Shown piece by piece: positions 11,086-21,462 of a DNA stretch of 64,000 nt. Every line of letters begins with the position of its first letter. Within the stretch, counting starts at the first letter, position 1. The position numbers and the translations under genes were made by a program. The DNA is from Semisulcospira habei (taxonomy: Eukaryota; Mollusca; Gastropoda; Semisulcospiridae), in the NCBI GenBank assembly GCA_036245525.1, contig BTPG01000005.1:122413078-122477077 (forward strand), read 5' to 3'. Below the pieces are notes generated by a model, which did no database searches, had not been told where the DNA came from, and saw only the letters and a program-made list of their open reading frames with translations.

Positions 11086-11600
11086 GCGGATCATCCACAT
11101 TTATTTCCTGAACTATTCTCTTCGACGGAAGTAGTTACTGTTCGAAATCAAACCTTGTGACTGATAACTGCCCAGTTGGAATCCAAAATATGTCCTTAGC
11201 ATTGTCCAGAAAGCTCTGTGCTGATCGGAACATCTTTGACTTCTCCCGAATAAGCAACACAGATGCAAATTGGTCTGATTATTGCTTTTAACCCTTGTAA
11301 TGCAAGGGCAAGGCGGAAGCTGTACTTAATTGCAAGAGACATCAACACTCAAGAGTCCACCACAATCGCGAGGGCGCATGCGGATGTATATCTCTTCTTA
11401 GTCTCATGTCTGTTTATGTATGGTTTTTGTTCGCATTTACGTCTGTGTTCTTCACGCAAATGTCGGTCAGTGTGGGTGTGCAGTGGTTTCAGACTTGCAA
11501 TGCGTGATCACTGGCAGCAAAAAAGAAAACGAGCTGAGTTACCAATTATCCCTGGTGATGCAAAACAGGGCCCATGAGGATAGATCTGTCTATTCTTTAA

Positions 11601-11809
11601 CTCATTCAGTCCCGACACACCACAGCAAGATATGGCTCGACCAAGATAGTTCAAGGGTGGTGCCAGAATAGCTTGGCGCCTGTAGGCGCCAAGCTATTTT
11701 GGCGCTACCCCTGAACTATCATGGTCGATCTGTCTCCTACATCAGTTTTAATGCAGGCCTCAGAGGACAACTCCAAAATGCGGGTATTTTGTACCCGGGA
11801 CACAATGAC
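11601..11809. mobile_element. Pal-B MITE, complete, TTAA on both sides
   Basis: TTAA at 11597-11600 and 11810-11813. Ends CTCATTCAGTCCCGAC and GGGACACAATGACTTAA. The hairpin 11638-11732 is centred on AGCTTGGCGCCTGTAGGCGCCAAGCT. About 209 bp. A good reference copy. Confidence 0.9.
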
Positions 11810-11918
11810 TTAAATATGAACTGTATTTCGTTGAAGAGTTTAATTGCTGTCCTGAATGATCCAGTATTTCAACATTTTGTACACCTTTAATGTTTTGAAG
11901 AGGCATGACACTATTTAA

Positions 11919-11998
11919 ACCTTTGGCTGTCTGTAGCGCTTTTTGTCGGGATGATTCTTGCAGGATCTCTAGGAATTATCCCGACAAAAATCCCGCGA
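11919..11998. mobile_element. Pal-C MITE, right end lost
   Basis: TTAA at 11915-11918, then ACCTTTGGCTGTCTGTAGCG and an inner stem TTTTTGTCGGGATGATTC against GAATTATCCCGACAAAAAT. The outer right arm is absent. Confidence 0.75.
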
Positions 11999-12066
11999 CA
12001 AATGTGTTTCCGATGATTCCAAAAAAATGTCGCATTTTTAAAGGTGTTTCCGATGATTCCAAACAT
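11999..12066. repeat. Pal-D-like fragment with internal repeat
   Basis: GTGTTTCCGATGATTCCAAA occurs twice (12004 and 12047), with AATGTCGCATTTTT between: the inner half of Pal-D duplicated in direct order. Confidence 0.6.
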
Positions 12067-12750
12067 GATTCTAAACTCTCTTTGGCTCAAGACTTGTAAG
12101 GATGACGAAGACTCGTCCTAACGGTCTGATAAAACATGGTCGTTCTTGCCTTAAAAGAAAACAACAAAAAAACACTGTTTGCAGGATTTCATTATTACAT
12201 CAGAGAAATATTCGAAAACAGTCTTCTCTTTCTGGTGGAATGTTTTGCCTCAGTACCTTGTAGGAGATTGGAGGGAGAGGGGGCATAAACTGATTTATGA
12301 CATAATATGGGCACGAAAACACTGAATGGTTGCAATTTTCCCATCAAAATCATGAAACTATCATATTAAAGTACCATTACGCATAAATCCGAAGAACCCT
12401 TTCAGCACCATTTGTGTTTGTTATGTCTTGTCGACACACCTAATGAACCTTAACAGCAGTTTGGACAGGCAGCAACAGCACATGCGTAATCGCACTTATT
12501 TATTCTGTGCAGCCGTTTGCGTTTTAAACTATTTTTAGCGGTTTTTCGTACTGATAGCATTTATAGAAAGGAGTAGAGTCATTGCCAGGTTACTTGATAT
12601 TAAGACGACGTGTGCTGAACTGGATTCTCCTGTGTCCAAATAAACCATAACTAGACCTGTTTGTTACAGAAGTGTATCTTTGAACAGTTACAGCGGTAGT
12701 GGGCCTTTAAAAATCAAGACCTAAAAGGAGACTGCCAAGGGCGTACACCA
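12067..12750. other. Stretch with nothing recognised
   Basis: No recognisable gene or repeat. A Pal-H right-end fragment (TGTAATTGTCTCTTTCTTCG) sits at its right edge, 12763-12787. Confidence 0.4.
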
Positions 12751-12796
12751 CAACATTGTCTTGTAATTGTCTCTTTCTTCGTTGGAAGGGAAGATG

Positions 12797-13128
12797 AATG
12801 GCTCGGTGGTGGAGCGTTCGACTTTCGTCTGAAAGGTCCCGGGTTCGAATCCAGCTGGGGTCAAACTTTGTTCAGACCCTATGTCGGTGCCCCGTCTTTG
12901 AAATCACCTTTGTGGTGGACAAAAGACCTACATGTTTAACTCTTCAGCCCGACGCACGTATTTCCCAAATTTTGGAGGCGTCATCTAACGACTATGCACC
13001 TGTTGCAGGAGATGGATCGACCATGATAATTCAAGGATAGTGCCAGATTAGCTTGGCGCCGTCAGGCATACAGCATCTCCTGCTGTAGTGCGTCAGGGCT
13101 GAATATGTTAACGTTTTTCTTTGTTGGG
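12797..13128 (+). mobile_element. tRNA-derived SINE, copy 1, split by Pal-B
   Basis: A tRNA-like head (GGCTCGGTGGTGGAGCGTTC, B-box GGTTCGAATCC) is followed by a body (GTGCCCCGTCTTTGAAATCA) also present at 15672-15860. The 3' part resumes after the Pal-B insertion at 13108 (TTAACGTTTTT). Possible target duplication TTTCTTCGTTGG (12774-12785) / TTTCTTTGTTGG (13116-13127), one mismatch. The head does not fold as a complete tRNA acceptor stem, so this is not a tRNA gene. Confidence 0.8.
12940..13107. mobile_element. Pal-B MITE inserted in the SINE
   Basis: TTAA at 12936-12939 and 13108-13111. Ends CTCTTCAGCCCGACGCACG and CGTCAGGGCTGAATATG. The central hairpin has lost most of its right arm (GCTTGGCGCCGTCAGGCATA). 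The orientation is reversed compared with 21261-21458. Confidence 0.85.
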
Positions 13129-13363
13129 ATTTTCTTATTATATTATTGTAAGCCACACTGTCTGGCGTTTACCACAATGCAGAATGGCGGAACATTTCTC
13201 TACAGTTCTCCGAGGTATGACTCCATTCACGCGACATATCGCTGACCCCCAATGTCTTGGCTTCCTGTCAAAAGTTTACAAAAAATTACATGTAGTCTTA
13301 GAGCCCGGTGGCGATACCTACAATGACTGTCCGTTTACAACAGATTATCCACTCCCTTCCTAG

Positions 13364-13430
13364 TGCAAGGGACATATATACTCATGAGTCCCTGCAGTCG
13401 CGGGGACTCACGAGGATACATGTCTATTGC
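13364..13430. mobile_element. Pal-A hairpin
   Basis: GCAAGGGACATATATACTCA and a right arm CACGAGGATACATGTCTATTGC around GTCCCTGCAGTCGCGGGGAC. Confidence 0.8.
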
Positions 13431-13509
13431 TGACAGCAATCGAAATTTGTTACATCCTTGGATTCAGGTATCGTCACCCAGCGTTAACCACAACGAGCAG
13501 AACCGAAAT

Positions 13510-13557
13510 GCAAGAGGCATATATCCTCATCTGCTTATGAGGATCTATGTCTCTTGC
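13510..13557. mobile_element. Pal-A hairpin, centre deleted
   Basis: GCAAGAGGCATATATCCTCA joins TGAGGATCTATGTCTCTTGC through CTGCTTA; the GC-rich loop stem is gone. The right spacer (GACTTTGGCGTTGAGTTAAC) follows. Confidence 0.8.
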
Positions 13558-13816
13558 TTACCCCGCTGCACGGATGAAGGACTTTGGCGTTGAGTTAACA
13601 CTGACAGATTTCAGACACACAATCTGCTTTCAGCGGCAGGGACGCGGTTTTCTCTGCAGCGACCGAGCAGACACATGAGCGTGTAAAGGACATTCTGGCC
13701 AGTCCGTGTTGGAATGTTGACTGACTGTCCAGTGATGAATTGTTATGGCGGCTGGACGCGTGGGAGGACACTGACATGACTGACACTCTACCAACAGATC
13801 AGCTCCGAGCGACTGA

Positions 13817-13848
13817 CTCACGACGGCCCGAAGACCTTTTGCTTACTG
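13817..13848. repeat. Pal-E right half
   Basis: CTCACGACGGCCCGAAGACC then TTTTGCTTACTG: one arm only. Confidence 0.65.
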
Positions 13849-13859
13849 AAATAATGAAA

Positions 13860-14105
13860 TGCTCGCAACTGATAAAACACGGGGCATAACGGAGCTGTAC
13901 GATGTATTCTGCCTTGACAGAACACGCAAGACAAGAAACATCGTATTACACTTCGTACGGCAAACTTGAACATCCCACGGCATGCCTGTTCGCCGTGCAG
14001 CATGGTAGGCCTAGTGTTCGCACGCTTCTAATTCAAATTTCGCTAGTCTGTGCCTTCGTATACCACATTTTCCATTGAAATGCAATGGATACCTACATTT
14101 GTAAC
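13860..14105 (+). repeat. Rep-Z, copy 1
   Basis: Diverged match to 53340-53615 in the same orientation: AGAACACGCAAGAC / AGAACACACAAGAC, then AATTTCGCTA, CATTTTCCATTGAAATGCAA / CATCTTTTTCGAATGGAATA and TTTGTAACCACA / TTTGTTATCACA. No coding sense seen. Confidence 0.6.
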
Positions 14106-14289
14106 CACATGGATCACTGAGACGTATATGCTTTTTCAGTAGCTGTATGCAAGCCACGCAGCGGATATAAAATAGAATCGGTGCTAGTAAGAGAAAACAG
14201 CTCGTATTATCCCCCGTGTAATAGTAAATGTGAGATGAAAGAGACTAAGCAGTATTAGTAATATGAACCCATTTATCACCAAAGCCGTA

Positions 14290-14420
14290 CAGCGGGGGAT
14301 GGATTGACCATGATAATTCAAGGGTAGTGCCATCTTATCATGGTCTATCACCTGCAGCTGGTACATAGTCTCTAGGTGACACCTCCAAAACTTGGAAATG
14401 CGGCCATGGGGTTAAATGGG
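14290..14420. mobile_element. Pal-B MITE, hairpin core deleted
   Basis: GATAATTCAAGGGTAGTGCC runs straight into ATCTTATCATGGTC, then the usual tail (CTGCAGCTGGTACATAGTC, CTCCAAAACTTGG) and AAATGGGTTAA. Confidence 0.75.
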
Positions 14421-14754
14421 TTAACTTAACGCGGGCACCCTGTTATCTGCAGGAAAATAAACCACCATGACGTAGTTTTACTAATGAAACATATCAGGCG
14501 CTGCCGCTAAGCTGTCTCGGTCTTCTCCCCGACATTTGGCGCTGGAAGGGTATGAATTACAGCCACGTTATAACTAATAATGTTCGGGGTTACGCGGGGT
14601 GCTCGGTTAGCTGGGGACATAACCCAGACCCAGGGTGGTGATCTAAACGTGACGGTCTCTGAGTGGACATACGGTTTACCTGAAATCTCTCACGCCGAAA
14701 ATCCAAAGTCCCTTCCCCGAGCGGGGAAAAACAAGCTAAAAGCATTACATTCAT

Positions 14755-14821
14755 GCGAGAGGCGTAGATTTTCATGTGCCCCTGCTGTCAGCAGGGGCAC
14801 ATGAAAATCTACGCCTCTTGC
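14755..14821. mobile_element. Pal-A hairpin with strongly mirrored changes
   Basis: GCGAGAGGCGTAGATTTTCA is matched by TGAAAATCTACGCCTCTTGC around TGTGCCCCTGCTGTCAGCAGGGGCACA. The changes ATTTT, GCGT and TGTGCC all differ from the consensus, and all are compensated in the other arm. Confidence 0.9.
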
Positions 14822-14998
14822 ACGCTTAGAAATTACTTGCCTTTCGTAGCTGGAAGAGGGCCTTCTGAAAGGACTTTACACTCTGGCCTGGCTACCGTTA
14901 GACTTGTTCCACTGCGATATTTTGTCGGAGGATCGTCGCGAAAACGCTTCCATCGTTCGAGGGAAAGTCATAGTGACTTCTCTACATGGCCCCAGTCA

Positions 14999-15058
14999 GC
15001 AAGAGGCATAGATCCGCAGGGGCCCCTTGCGGGGCTCATGAGGATCTACGCCACTTGC
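14999..15058. mobile_element. Pal-A hairpin, loop altered
   Basis: GCAAGAGGCATAGATCC with right arm GGATCTACGCCACTTGC. The loop is shortened to GCAGGGGCCCCTTGCGGGGCTC. Confidence 0.8.
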
Positions 15059-15309
15059 AGATGGACACTAGTTGCGTACAGGGCGTGCCTTTACCGGGAT
15101 TAGGTATTACCTTCCGGACGACCACTAGTCTCGCCTGTCAACTGTATGGTTTGTGCAGATTATCCGGGCTTGACTCACGAGGAGAGTTTATAGCCCAGGA
15201 GGCGGAGAAGAGCTTTGGAATGTTGGTACTATCGTCGTTAACCCATTACATCCTGAAGCTGATTAAAAAAGTGCATATTGTCCTATGACGGCTACATTAC
15301 AGATTAGGA

Positions 15310-15450
15310 GATAGATCAAGCATTTTAGTTCACAGGTGTTGCCAGAACTGCTTGGCGCCTCAGGCGCCAAGCTATTCTGGCACCACTCTTTAACTATCAT
15401 AGTCAAATTGATTTCATACAGTCGTGTATCGGAATGAAAAGGATTAAAGA
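15310..15450. mobile_element. Pal-B MITE, B' subtype
   Basis: The hairpin 15324-15408 pairs ATTTTAGTTCACAGGTGTTG with a right arm around CTTGGCGCCTCAGGCGCCAAG. The tail TTGATTTCATACAGTCGTGT...GAATGAAAAGGATTAA is that of the B' group (compare 48329-48547). Confidence 0.75.
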
Positions 15451-15671
15451 AGGTTGGTGCGTACGGAAGAACAACTGACTGGAAAAGGAAAAGAGTGATA
15501 ACAAAGCTTGATGGAGATCTGCGTCAAAGGATAATATGCTGTGTACTTTGATCCAACATAAGGGAGGATGCAGATCCGAAAGTGTATTCACCATTTTCTT
15601 CGATCAGGTTCAGCGGCACTCACATTTCCCCTTTTCTTTGCTATGCGCAACAGCAGCCTTCATTTGAGAGG

Positions 15672-15860
15672 TGGGAGCTGGGCGGCTCGGTGGTAGAGCG
15701 TTCGACTCTCGTCTGAAAGGTCCCGGGTTCGAATCCAGCTGGGGTCAAAATTTGTTCAGACGCTATTTTGGTGCCCCGTCTTTGAAATCACCTTTGTGGT
15801 GGACAAAAGACGTTAAGCCCTAAACGTTTAACGTTGTTGTTTTTTTTTGTTTGTTTTTTT
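15672..15860 (+). mobile_element. tRNA-derived SINE, copy 2, with target duplication
   Basis: CATTTGAGAGG occurs at 15661-15671 and 15861-15871, exactly bracketing the element. The head GGCGGCTCGGTGGTAGAGCG and B-box GGTTCGAATCC are pol III promoter-like. The body CCCCGTCTTTGAAATCACC and CGTTAAGCCCTAAACG is shared with copy 1. The 3' end is a T-rich (TTTG)-type tail. 189 bp. Confidence 0.9.
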
Positions 15861-16291
15861 CATTTGAGAGGCGCATAACCACGGACATTGCACAAGAATG
15901 TACTAGGGAGAGCTCATAAATTGAGCATTCAAAACCATCTGGTTTTACGAGTAGCTGTTTGCTCTGTAGAGGGCGCGAGTTAATCGATGACCAGTATAAG
16001 AAGAACGCATGTGAGCTCTACTCTTTCTGTCTATTCGGAATTCTCTACTCTGAAATAATGTTCTCTCAGATCAGTTTCTGGGCAGATGAACGGGGGACAT
16101 GTATATTTTCGGGCAATTTTGTGTCGAGGGTTATCAGGGCACAGTGTGTGCACACAAAGTCACGGTGGAAATTTGCCGTAATATGCGATAACACCCCGCA
16201 ATAACGGCTGGAGAGGATTGCGGTTATTAGACGAGACTGTAGCAGATTGGGGTAATAAGACACGTTTTCTCCGCCATTTTGCATTTCGCTT

Positions 16292-16360
16292 GCAAGAGGC
16301 CTGGATTCTCACGTGCCCCCCGCAGAATGCGGGGGGCACGTGATAATCCAGACCTCTTGC
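16292..16360. mobile_element. Pal-A hairpin with mirrored changes
   Basis: GCAAGAGGCCTGGATTCTCA against TGATAATCCAGACCTCTTGC around CGTGCCCCCCGCAGAATGCGGGGGGCACG. CACGTGCCCCCC and CTGGAT are changed relative to the family and are matched on the other side. Confidence 0.9.
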
Positions 16361-16569
16361 TGTAGTATTTACACTTCATGTTAGTATACTATGCATCTCT
16401 TTTCTTGAATGGAGGAGGCATTTGAGGTTCACTACAATAGCTCTAGACAGTGACGGTGGGTATGTTTCATGTCGGTTTTGTCATTTACTTGTGGAATTGG
16501 ATTTTTTCACACCAGTCACAGGCTCAACTAAAACTGCGTACTCCGTAAGACCTGCAGAGATGGGATTAA

Positions 16570-16779
16570 CCCAATGAACCCTACGGGCGCATTTCCAAAC
16601 TTTTGGACGTGCCAGCTGATGCCTACGTACTAGTCGCAGGGAACGGATCGACCATGACAATTCAAGTGTAGTGTCAGAATAGCTTGGCGCCACTGATCAG
16701 GCGCCAAGCTAATCTGGCGCTACACTAGAATTATCATGGTCGATCCATCTCCTTCCGTTCGGTGTTGGAGCTAAATGTG
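16570..16779. mobile_element. Pal-B MITE, complete, TTAA on both sides
   Basis: TTAA at 16566-16569 and 16780-16783. The hairpin 16657-16735 has AATTCAAGTGTAGTG and CGCTACACTAGAATT; the GTGTAG/CTACAC change is mirrored. Reverse orientation relative to 11601-11809. Confidence 0.9.
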
Positions 16780-16783
16780 TTAA

Positions 16784-17110
16784 ATGGGGAGGATTCCTGT
16801 ATGAACAGACGTACTACATCGTCATTAACTCCAGAGGTTTTAGGTTCTCATGCTAACTTATAGCTTCTTTCAGGTAAGGGATGGGCTGGTTACAGGGGCG
16901 ATAATGTGACATTTAAAGAAGCAAATATTAGAGATAACAGACAAACAAGCGACAGATCATCATCATTTTGCACTCAACAGTGCTGAAACTGCTTCACTGC
17001 ATGCACATCTGTCGCCTTCAAACTAAAGAGTTAGTGTAAAAGAACCCGAGTGAGACGTGACTCATTGGAAGGAATTTTTGTACTCTAGATCCGCATTACG
17101 ATTTTGTATA
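16784..17110. other. Stretch with nothing recognised
   Basis: No repeat or gene seen. Confidence 0.4.
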
Positions 17111-17113
17111 TTG

Positions 17114-17179
17114 CCCAGTAAGCAAAGGTCCTCGGGCTCACGACGGCCGCAGTGGGCCCGAAGACGTTTTGCTACTGGT
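17114..17179. mobile_element. Pal-E MITE, GC core deleted
   Basis: CCCAGTAAGCAAAGGTCC and GAAGACGTTTTGCTACTGG with the core shortened. Possible 3-bp duplication TTG at 17111-17113 and 17180-17182, if the last G of the element has mutated to T. Confidence 0.75.
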
Positions 17180-17237
17180 TTGTTAGGCATTCCACGAACC
17201 CTAAAAAAATCTGTTAGTGATTTTAAAAAATGTAGCA

Positions 17238-17304
17238 GCAAGAGGCGTTGATCCTCATGAGCCCCCACATCGTGCAGAGGCTCATGAAGATCTGTGCCTC
17301 TTGC
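17238..17304. mobile_element. Pal-A hairpin
   Basis: GCAAGAGGCGTTGATCCTCA and TGAAGATCTGTGCCTCTTGC around GCCCCCACATCGTGCAGAGGC. Confidence 0.8.
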
Positions 17305-18004
17305 AGCTGAGTGATGATAAATTCACAAACATATTGCTAAATCAGCTTAGGTATTTCTGAACTGCAGTAGTTTGCACCAGGATTAAGGATGCTTGATATG
17401 GCAACGTGATTATCTACATCGAGTGTTAAAAGTCGCGTGGATTTGGAGTATAAGAAATGCATTGACACAACGATTCTGCGTATAGAGCTCGGGAAGTTTC
17501 CCGCTTCCTAGGAGCGTCGGCGCGTCAGCCTCCATCTTAATAGGATACGATAGTCTTCAGATAGTTGCGAAGTAGTGTTTCAACACGTTTTCCTTCATGT
17601 TTCTTCCTCTTTGGAAACAAACAATAACAGATTCTTGTTAGCGGTTTCCTACGGTGATGGCAAGACTTGCTGTTATTGCCTATAGCACGTCACGATTTTC
17701 CTGACATTGTAGTCCTGACAGCGATTTCCCTTTGAGCGCCTTAGTTGCGTATTCTCTCAAGATGGCCGCCACGACTAGCGTGATGACGTCAGCTTCCGGA
17801 GCCCTATACGAAATGCACTATTGATATCCGTCATTTCTGGTTAACCACTTCCCTGTCGGAAAAATGTGAACATCACCGAACTGCAAAGAAACTGTTTCTG
17901 TGTTCTGTCACATAATTATATATTTAGACATTTTACACTGCTTCGTCTTCCGTTTAAGCTTTGGGCTAGTGTTTTCATGACGATATCGCTGACCTCATTT
18001 TAAA

Positions 18005-18165
18005 ACGCCATTGTGGAGCTACTCACCACAAACCGGTCAATATTTCCCACATCTGCCGGTTGTCTGAGTACGCTGTAGTGCGGTTAGCAGAGAAATGCGC
18101 ATTGAGACGCTCGCAAGTTGTTCCAGAGATCAGCGATAGCGAATCGAGGGAGATAACCAATGCGG
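18005..18165 (+). repeat. Rep-Y, copy 1
   Basis: Matches 49097-49270 in inverted orientation over about 160 bp, including ACTCACCACAAACCG, CACATCTGCCGGTTGTCTGA, GCGCATTGAGACGCTCGCAA and GTTCCAGAGATCAGCG. No coding sense seen. Both copies have a Pal-D nearby. Confidence 0.75.
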
Positions 18166-18169
18166 CTTA

Positions 18170-18256
18170 TATACTGACGAGCAAAAGAAATGCGACATTT
18201 TTGGAATCATCCCAAAAATCATTCCAAAAATTTCGCATTTCTTTTGATCGTCATTA
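18170..18256. mobile_element. Pal-D MITE
   Basis: TATACTGACGAGCAAAAGAA pairs with TTTCTTTTGATCGTCATTATA. The inner stem is GGAATCATCCCAAAAATCAT. Confidence 0.85.
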
Positions 18257-18491
18257 TAGTAAAGTCATTTCTGTGGATCGAGCGGCTGCCGAGTTAGATC
18301 GCCTTGACACAAAAACGTGACACATACACGCCAGGTTACGCTACGTTCTCGTAGCGTGAAACCATCAGACAGTGTCTGTATCCGATTCCTGTCATTACAA
18401 TTCAAAGCATGGGGATTCCCAATTACAGACATCGTGGGTTCGTGACACGACATGAAATTTAATCACACGCACTATCTTCCCGGACCCATCT

Positions 18492-18558
18492 GCAAGAGGC
18501 ATAGATTCTCACGAGGGCCCCGCGGATGCAGGGGCTCGTGAGGATCTATGCTTCTTGC
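18492..18558. mobile_element. Pal-A hairpin
   Basis: GCAAGAGGCATAGATTCTCA and CGTGAGGATCTATGCTTCTTGC. CACGAG/CTCGTG is a mirrored change. Confidence 0.85.
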
Positions 18559-18900
18559 TTATCTAGAGAAGCCGGGACTATTCCAACAAGTACAAAAAAA
18601 AAAAAAAAAAACAACTGGCGGAGCCTTTCGGATTGAAGTGCAAGATTGCAATATGTCCGCATATATTCGCAGGTTCCCTCCGCTTGAGTGGCTTCCCTTT
18701 GAACTCTTTGTACCGGATGAATTATACATTCGCTTCATGGTTGTGGGTCCATTTTGTCAAGGTAGTGGTTAATTAGACCTTGCTGCACTAACAAAACTCT
18801 TTCGCTACCAGTAAGCGCAGGTTGCGTTTCTGAAATTCTGGTTCAAATCAACGCCAAACAGCCCCACCCGTCAAGGGATCGTGGATATGAAGTGGTCTCA

Positions 18901-18944
18901 GCAAGAGGCATAGATCCTCATGAGCCCCCACAGCTGCCTCTTGC
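18901..18944. mobile_element. Pal-A, most of right arm deleted
   Basis: The left arm GCAAGAGGCATAGATCCTCA...CCCCCACAG is intact, but only CTGCCTCTTGC of the right arm remains. A terminus (CATTCGAGGGGTTAA) follows at 18971-18985. Confidence 0.8.
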
Positions 18945-19176
18945 GGTTGTATTGCGTTGAATTTTTCTGGGCATTCGAGGGGTTAAGAAAAAGTCGGAAG
19001 TGTTGAAAACGCAGTGGTTCTAATAAATCAGAAGAGCATAATTGTCACTGTGATTCATTCAAAATGATTCCTAAGAAGACGCACTTTAAAAAAAAAAAAA
19101 CTTTCTCTTGACCACTGTTTTGTTTCATGCCCGCAGGATTGATTTGTTTTTACTTGCTTGCAGGTTGACTGGCAGT

Positions 19177-19273
19177 CCCAGTCAGCAAAGGTTCTCGGGC
19201 CCACGACGGCGGCTGAGGGACCCGCGCGGGCCCACTGCGGCCAAGGTGAGCCCGAAGAAGTTTTGATACTGGG
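19177..19273. mobile_element. Pal-E MITE
   Basis: CCCAGTCAGCAAAGGTTC with right arm GAAGAAGTTTTGATACTGGG. The core has GCCCACGACGG and CCCGCGCGGGCCC. Confidence 0.8.
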
Positions 19274-19635
19274 GTATGTTTACGGGCTGTGTAGTCAGCT
19301 GATCAAGTTAAATATCTGATTGTCTCGTTTACCGGCAGCTGGCTGATTTATACGAAAAGATTGTTATTTTCGTTAACAATTACTGAAATCAGAAAACAAA
19401 GCCAACATACGAAAAAGGACATAAAGGTTGTTGTTTAGCAAGTCAAAGGAGACATACTATTGAATGCTCTCAAGGTGTTGAAATTGTGAAGAATTTTCTA
19501 CTAGGAAACCTACTGTAACTGTGCCAGTATACATAAGCATTATTACTACTACATTTATTATTTTATTATTCTGGTTAACTACAGCAGAATAACTCAAGAA
19601 TATGGGCTAAGTGTAATACCTGAGAACTAGCATGT
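19274..19635. other. Stretch with nothing recognised
   Basis: AT-rich, with a short run of ATT-like words at 19545-19570. No gene or repeat recognised. Confidence 0.4.
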
Positions 19636-19728
19636 ATGAAACTTTCCCTCTCTTTCTCTGTCTCTCTGTCTTTGTCTCTATTTCTCTCTCTCTCCCCCCC
19701 CCACCCGCTCCCCACCCCCGCCCCCGCC

Positions 19729-19812
<84 letters not shown>

Positions 19813-19815
19813 CTC
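19636..19815. repeat. (CT)n microsatellite with C-rich interruption
   Basis: CT-rich from 19644, a C-rich block at 19694-19728, then pure (CT)n to about 19810. Confidence 0.95.
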
Positions 19816-20048
19816 TCTTTCGCCGGCTCAACCGCCGCACCACCGCACAGACTTTAATTGGGTAGCAGACGTTTCCTTTGTGCTGCTAGGAGGCTTAAAA
19901 CTTCGAGGAGGGTAAACTAGTACTTTGTCGTAAAAACTGTTGCACTATGACTTGTTTGTTCAACCGCTGGGGAATTCCGAGAGGCCTCCGGGACCACTCT
20001 ACCAACCTACTCGTTCCTACTCATTCCTTCTTCAAACCACTTCCAACT

Positions 20049-20114
20049 GCAAGAGGCACAGATCTCCATGTGTCCCTGAAGAATGCAGCGACTCATGAGA
20101 TCTATGCATCTTGC
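20049..20114. mobile_element. Pal-A hairpin, diverged
   Basis: GCAAGAGGCACAGATCTCCA and GACTCATGAGATCTATGCATCTTGC around GTGTCCCTGAAGAATGCAGC. Confidence 0.75.
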
Positions 20115-20419
20115 TGGCAAAAGGTTATCTATAAGACGAATTGATACATCTCTCAGACCGAGGACCTGAAACGAGTTTTATTATGAGTGTACTATAAGCT
20201 TTGCAAGTTCAGCTGTGTTTGGATCCTCGTACGTTACTCGTGTGGGCATGCAGAGCTGGTTTGCCTTGATTGGATAATCATCGTTTTACGTCAAACATCA
20301 GCGTGACCCGATTGGTCCAAACTTGGCTTTCTTGTTTGCGCATGATCGGAACGGGTCATGCGAGAGTGGCTCCTGGGGGACTACAATAGTACAAATATGA
20401 CAACTATTCCTGCGAGCGT

Positions 20420-20479
20420 TAGTCCCCGATCACTTTTAGTGCCAGTGGGACATAAAAATGAAGAAAATGAATGAATGAA
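20420..20479 (+). mobile_element. Very short retroposed 3' end with target duplication
   Basis: TGCGAGCGT occurs at 20411-20419 and 20480-20488. Between them are 60 bp ending GGGACATAAAAATGAAGAAA+(ATGA)n, which looks like the A-rich 3' tail of a non-LTR element or SINE inserted after extreme 5' truncation. Confidence 0.6.
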
Positions 20480-20488
20480 TGCGAGCGT

Positions 20489-21260
20489 AATTTACAGTTT
20501 TCTAGTGGCAAACAGTTTCTCTATCGTAACATACTTTCGGCAAACACAAACTTAGAAGTTTAGTATATACACATAACAGCACGCATAAACTAGCAAATAA
20601 TAATTATTTAATCATATTTTAAATCTCACTTTTAAAAAGTTAATATAGACACCACACAAAAGAAGAAGAAAAAAAATGTTGACAACTAATAAACATAAAA
20701 CTGTTATTTCTAAACAGCATCACTACCAACACACACGCACAAACCGGGCTACTCCGTTTGTTTGTTTGCTTGTTTGTGTGTTTGTTGGCTTGTTTGTTTC
20801 TTTTTTGGCTTGTTTGTTTCTTTGTTTCTTTGCTTCTTTGGCTTTTTTGTTGGCAGTTTTATGACAGAAATTCCTAAACAAAAACAGTTTGAACCCCCGC
20901 CTTGCCAGTGAACCTTCCTGTGGTACGCCTTGAAAATCAAGGAAATCGTGTTTCATCTGTCATGTTTCTCCCAAGTTTAAGTGTCATACTAATCCTTTTA
21001 CCTCCAGAGCCAAAAGCTCACATTTTAAAATCATCTGCTAAACACTGCTTAAAATCACTCGAAATGGATTCCGAATGATGGTGGCAGCTGGAGAATAGTG
21101 CCTACCTATACGTTTCATTACTCATTCAGTAAAACATGTCTCGAATTTTCTAAGCGTGTTTCTTTCCTTGATCTGTTTCTTGTAGCCTTCAAAGGACAGG
21201 TACCAAGTTTGAGACGAAACTGAGAAATTTGTAAATTTCAGACTTCAGCCTAAATGCATG
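20489..21260. other. Stretch with simple repeats only
   Basis: A (TTTG/TTTC)-rich run lies at 20756-20850. Nothing else recognised; Lys/Asn-rich frames on the minus strand come from that run. Confidence 0.5.
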
Positions 21261-21458
21261 AACCCGTTTAGACCCGACGCACCACAGCAGGAGATACGCA
21301 CATGATAATTCAAGGGTAGTGAGCTTGGTACCTGTCGGCGCCAAGCTAATCTGGCACTACCCTTGAATTATCATGGCCGATCCATCTCCTGCAACTGGTG
21401 CATAGTCATTAGATGACGCCTCCAAAATTTGGGAAATACGCCCGTCGGGCAGAATGAG
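21261..21458. mobile_element. Pal-B MITE, near complete
   Basis: Left AACCCGTTTAGACCCGACGC, right CGTCGGGCAGAATGAGTTAA with TTAA at 21459-21462. The hairpin 21301-21375 has lost about 15 bp of its left arm (GGGTAGTGAGCTTGGTACC). Confidence 0.85.
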
Positions 21459-21462
21459 TTAA

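Noticed and set aside
12797..12870. tRNA gene
   Set aside because: A- and B-box-like sequence is present, but no complete acceptor pairing, and the head is followed by a body shared with 15672-15860 that carries target duplications: a SINE.
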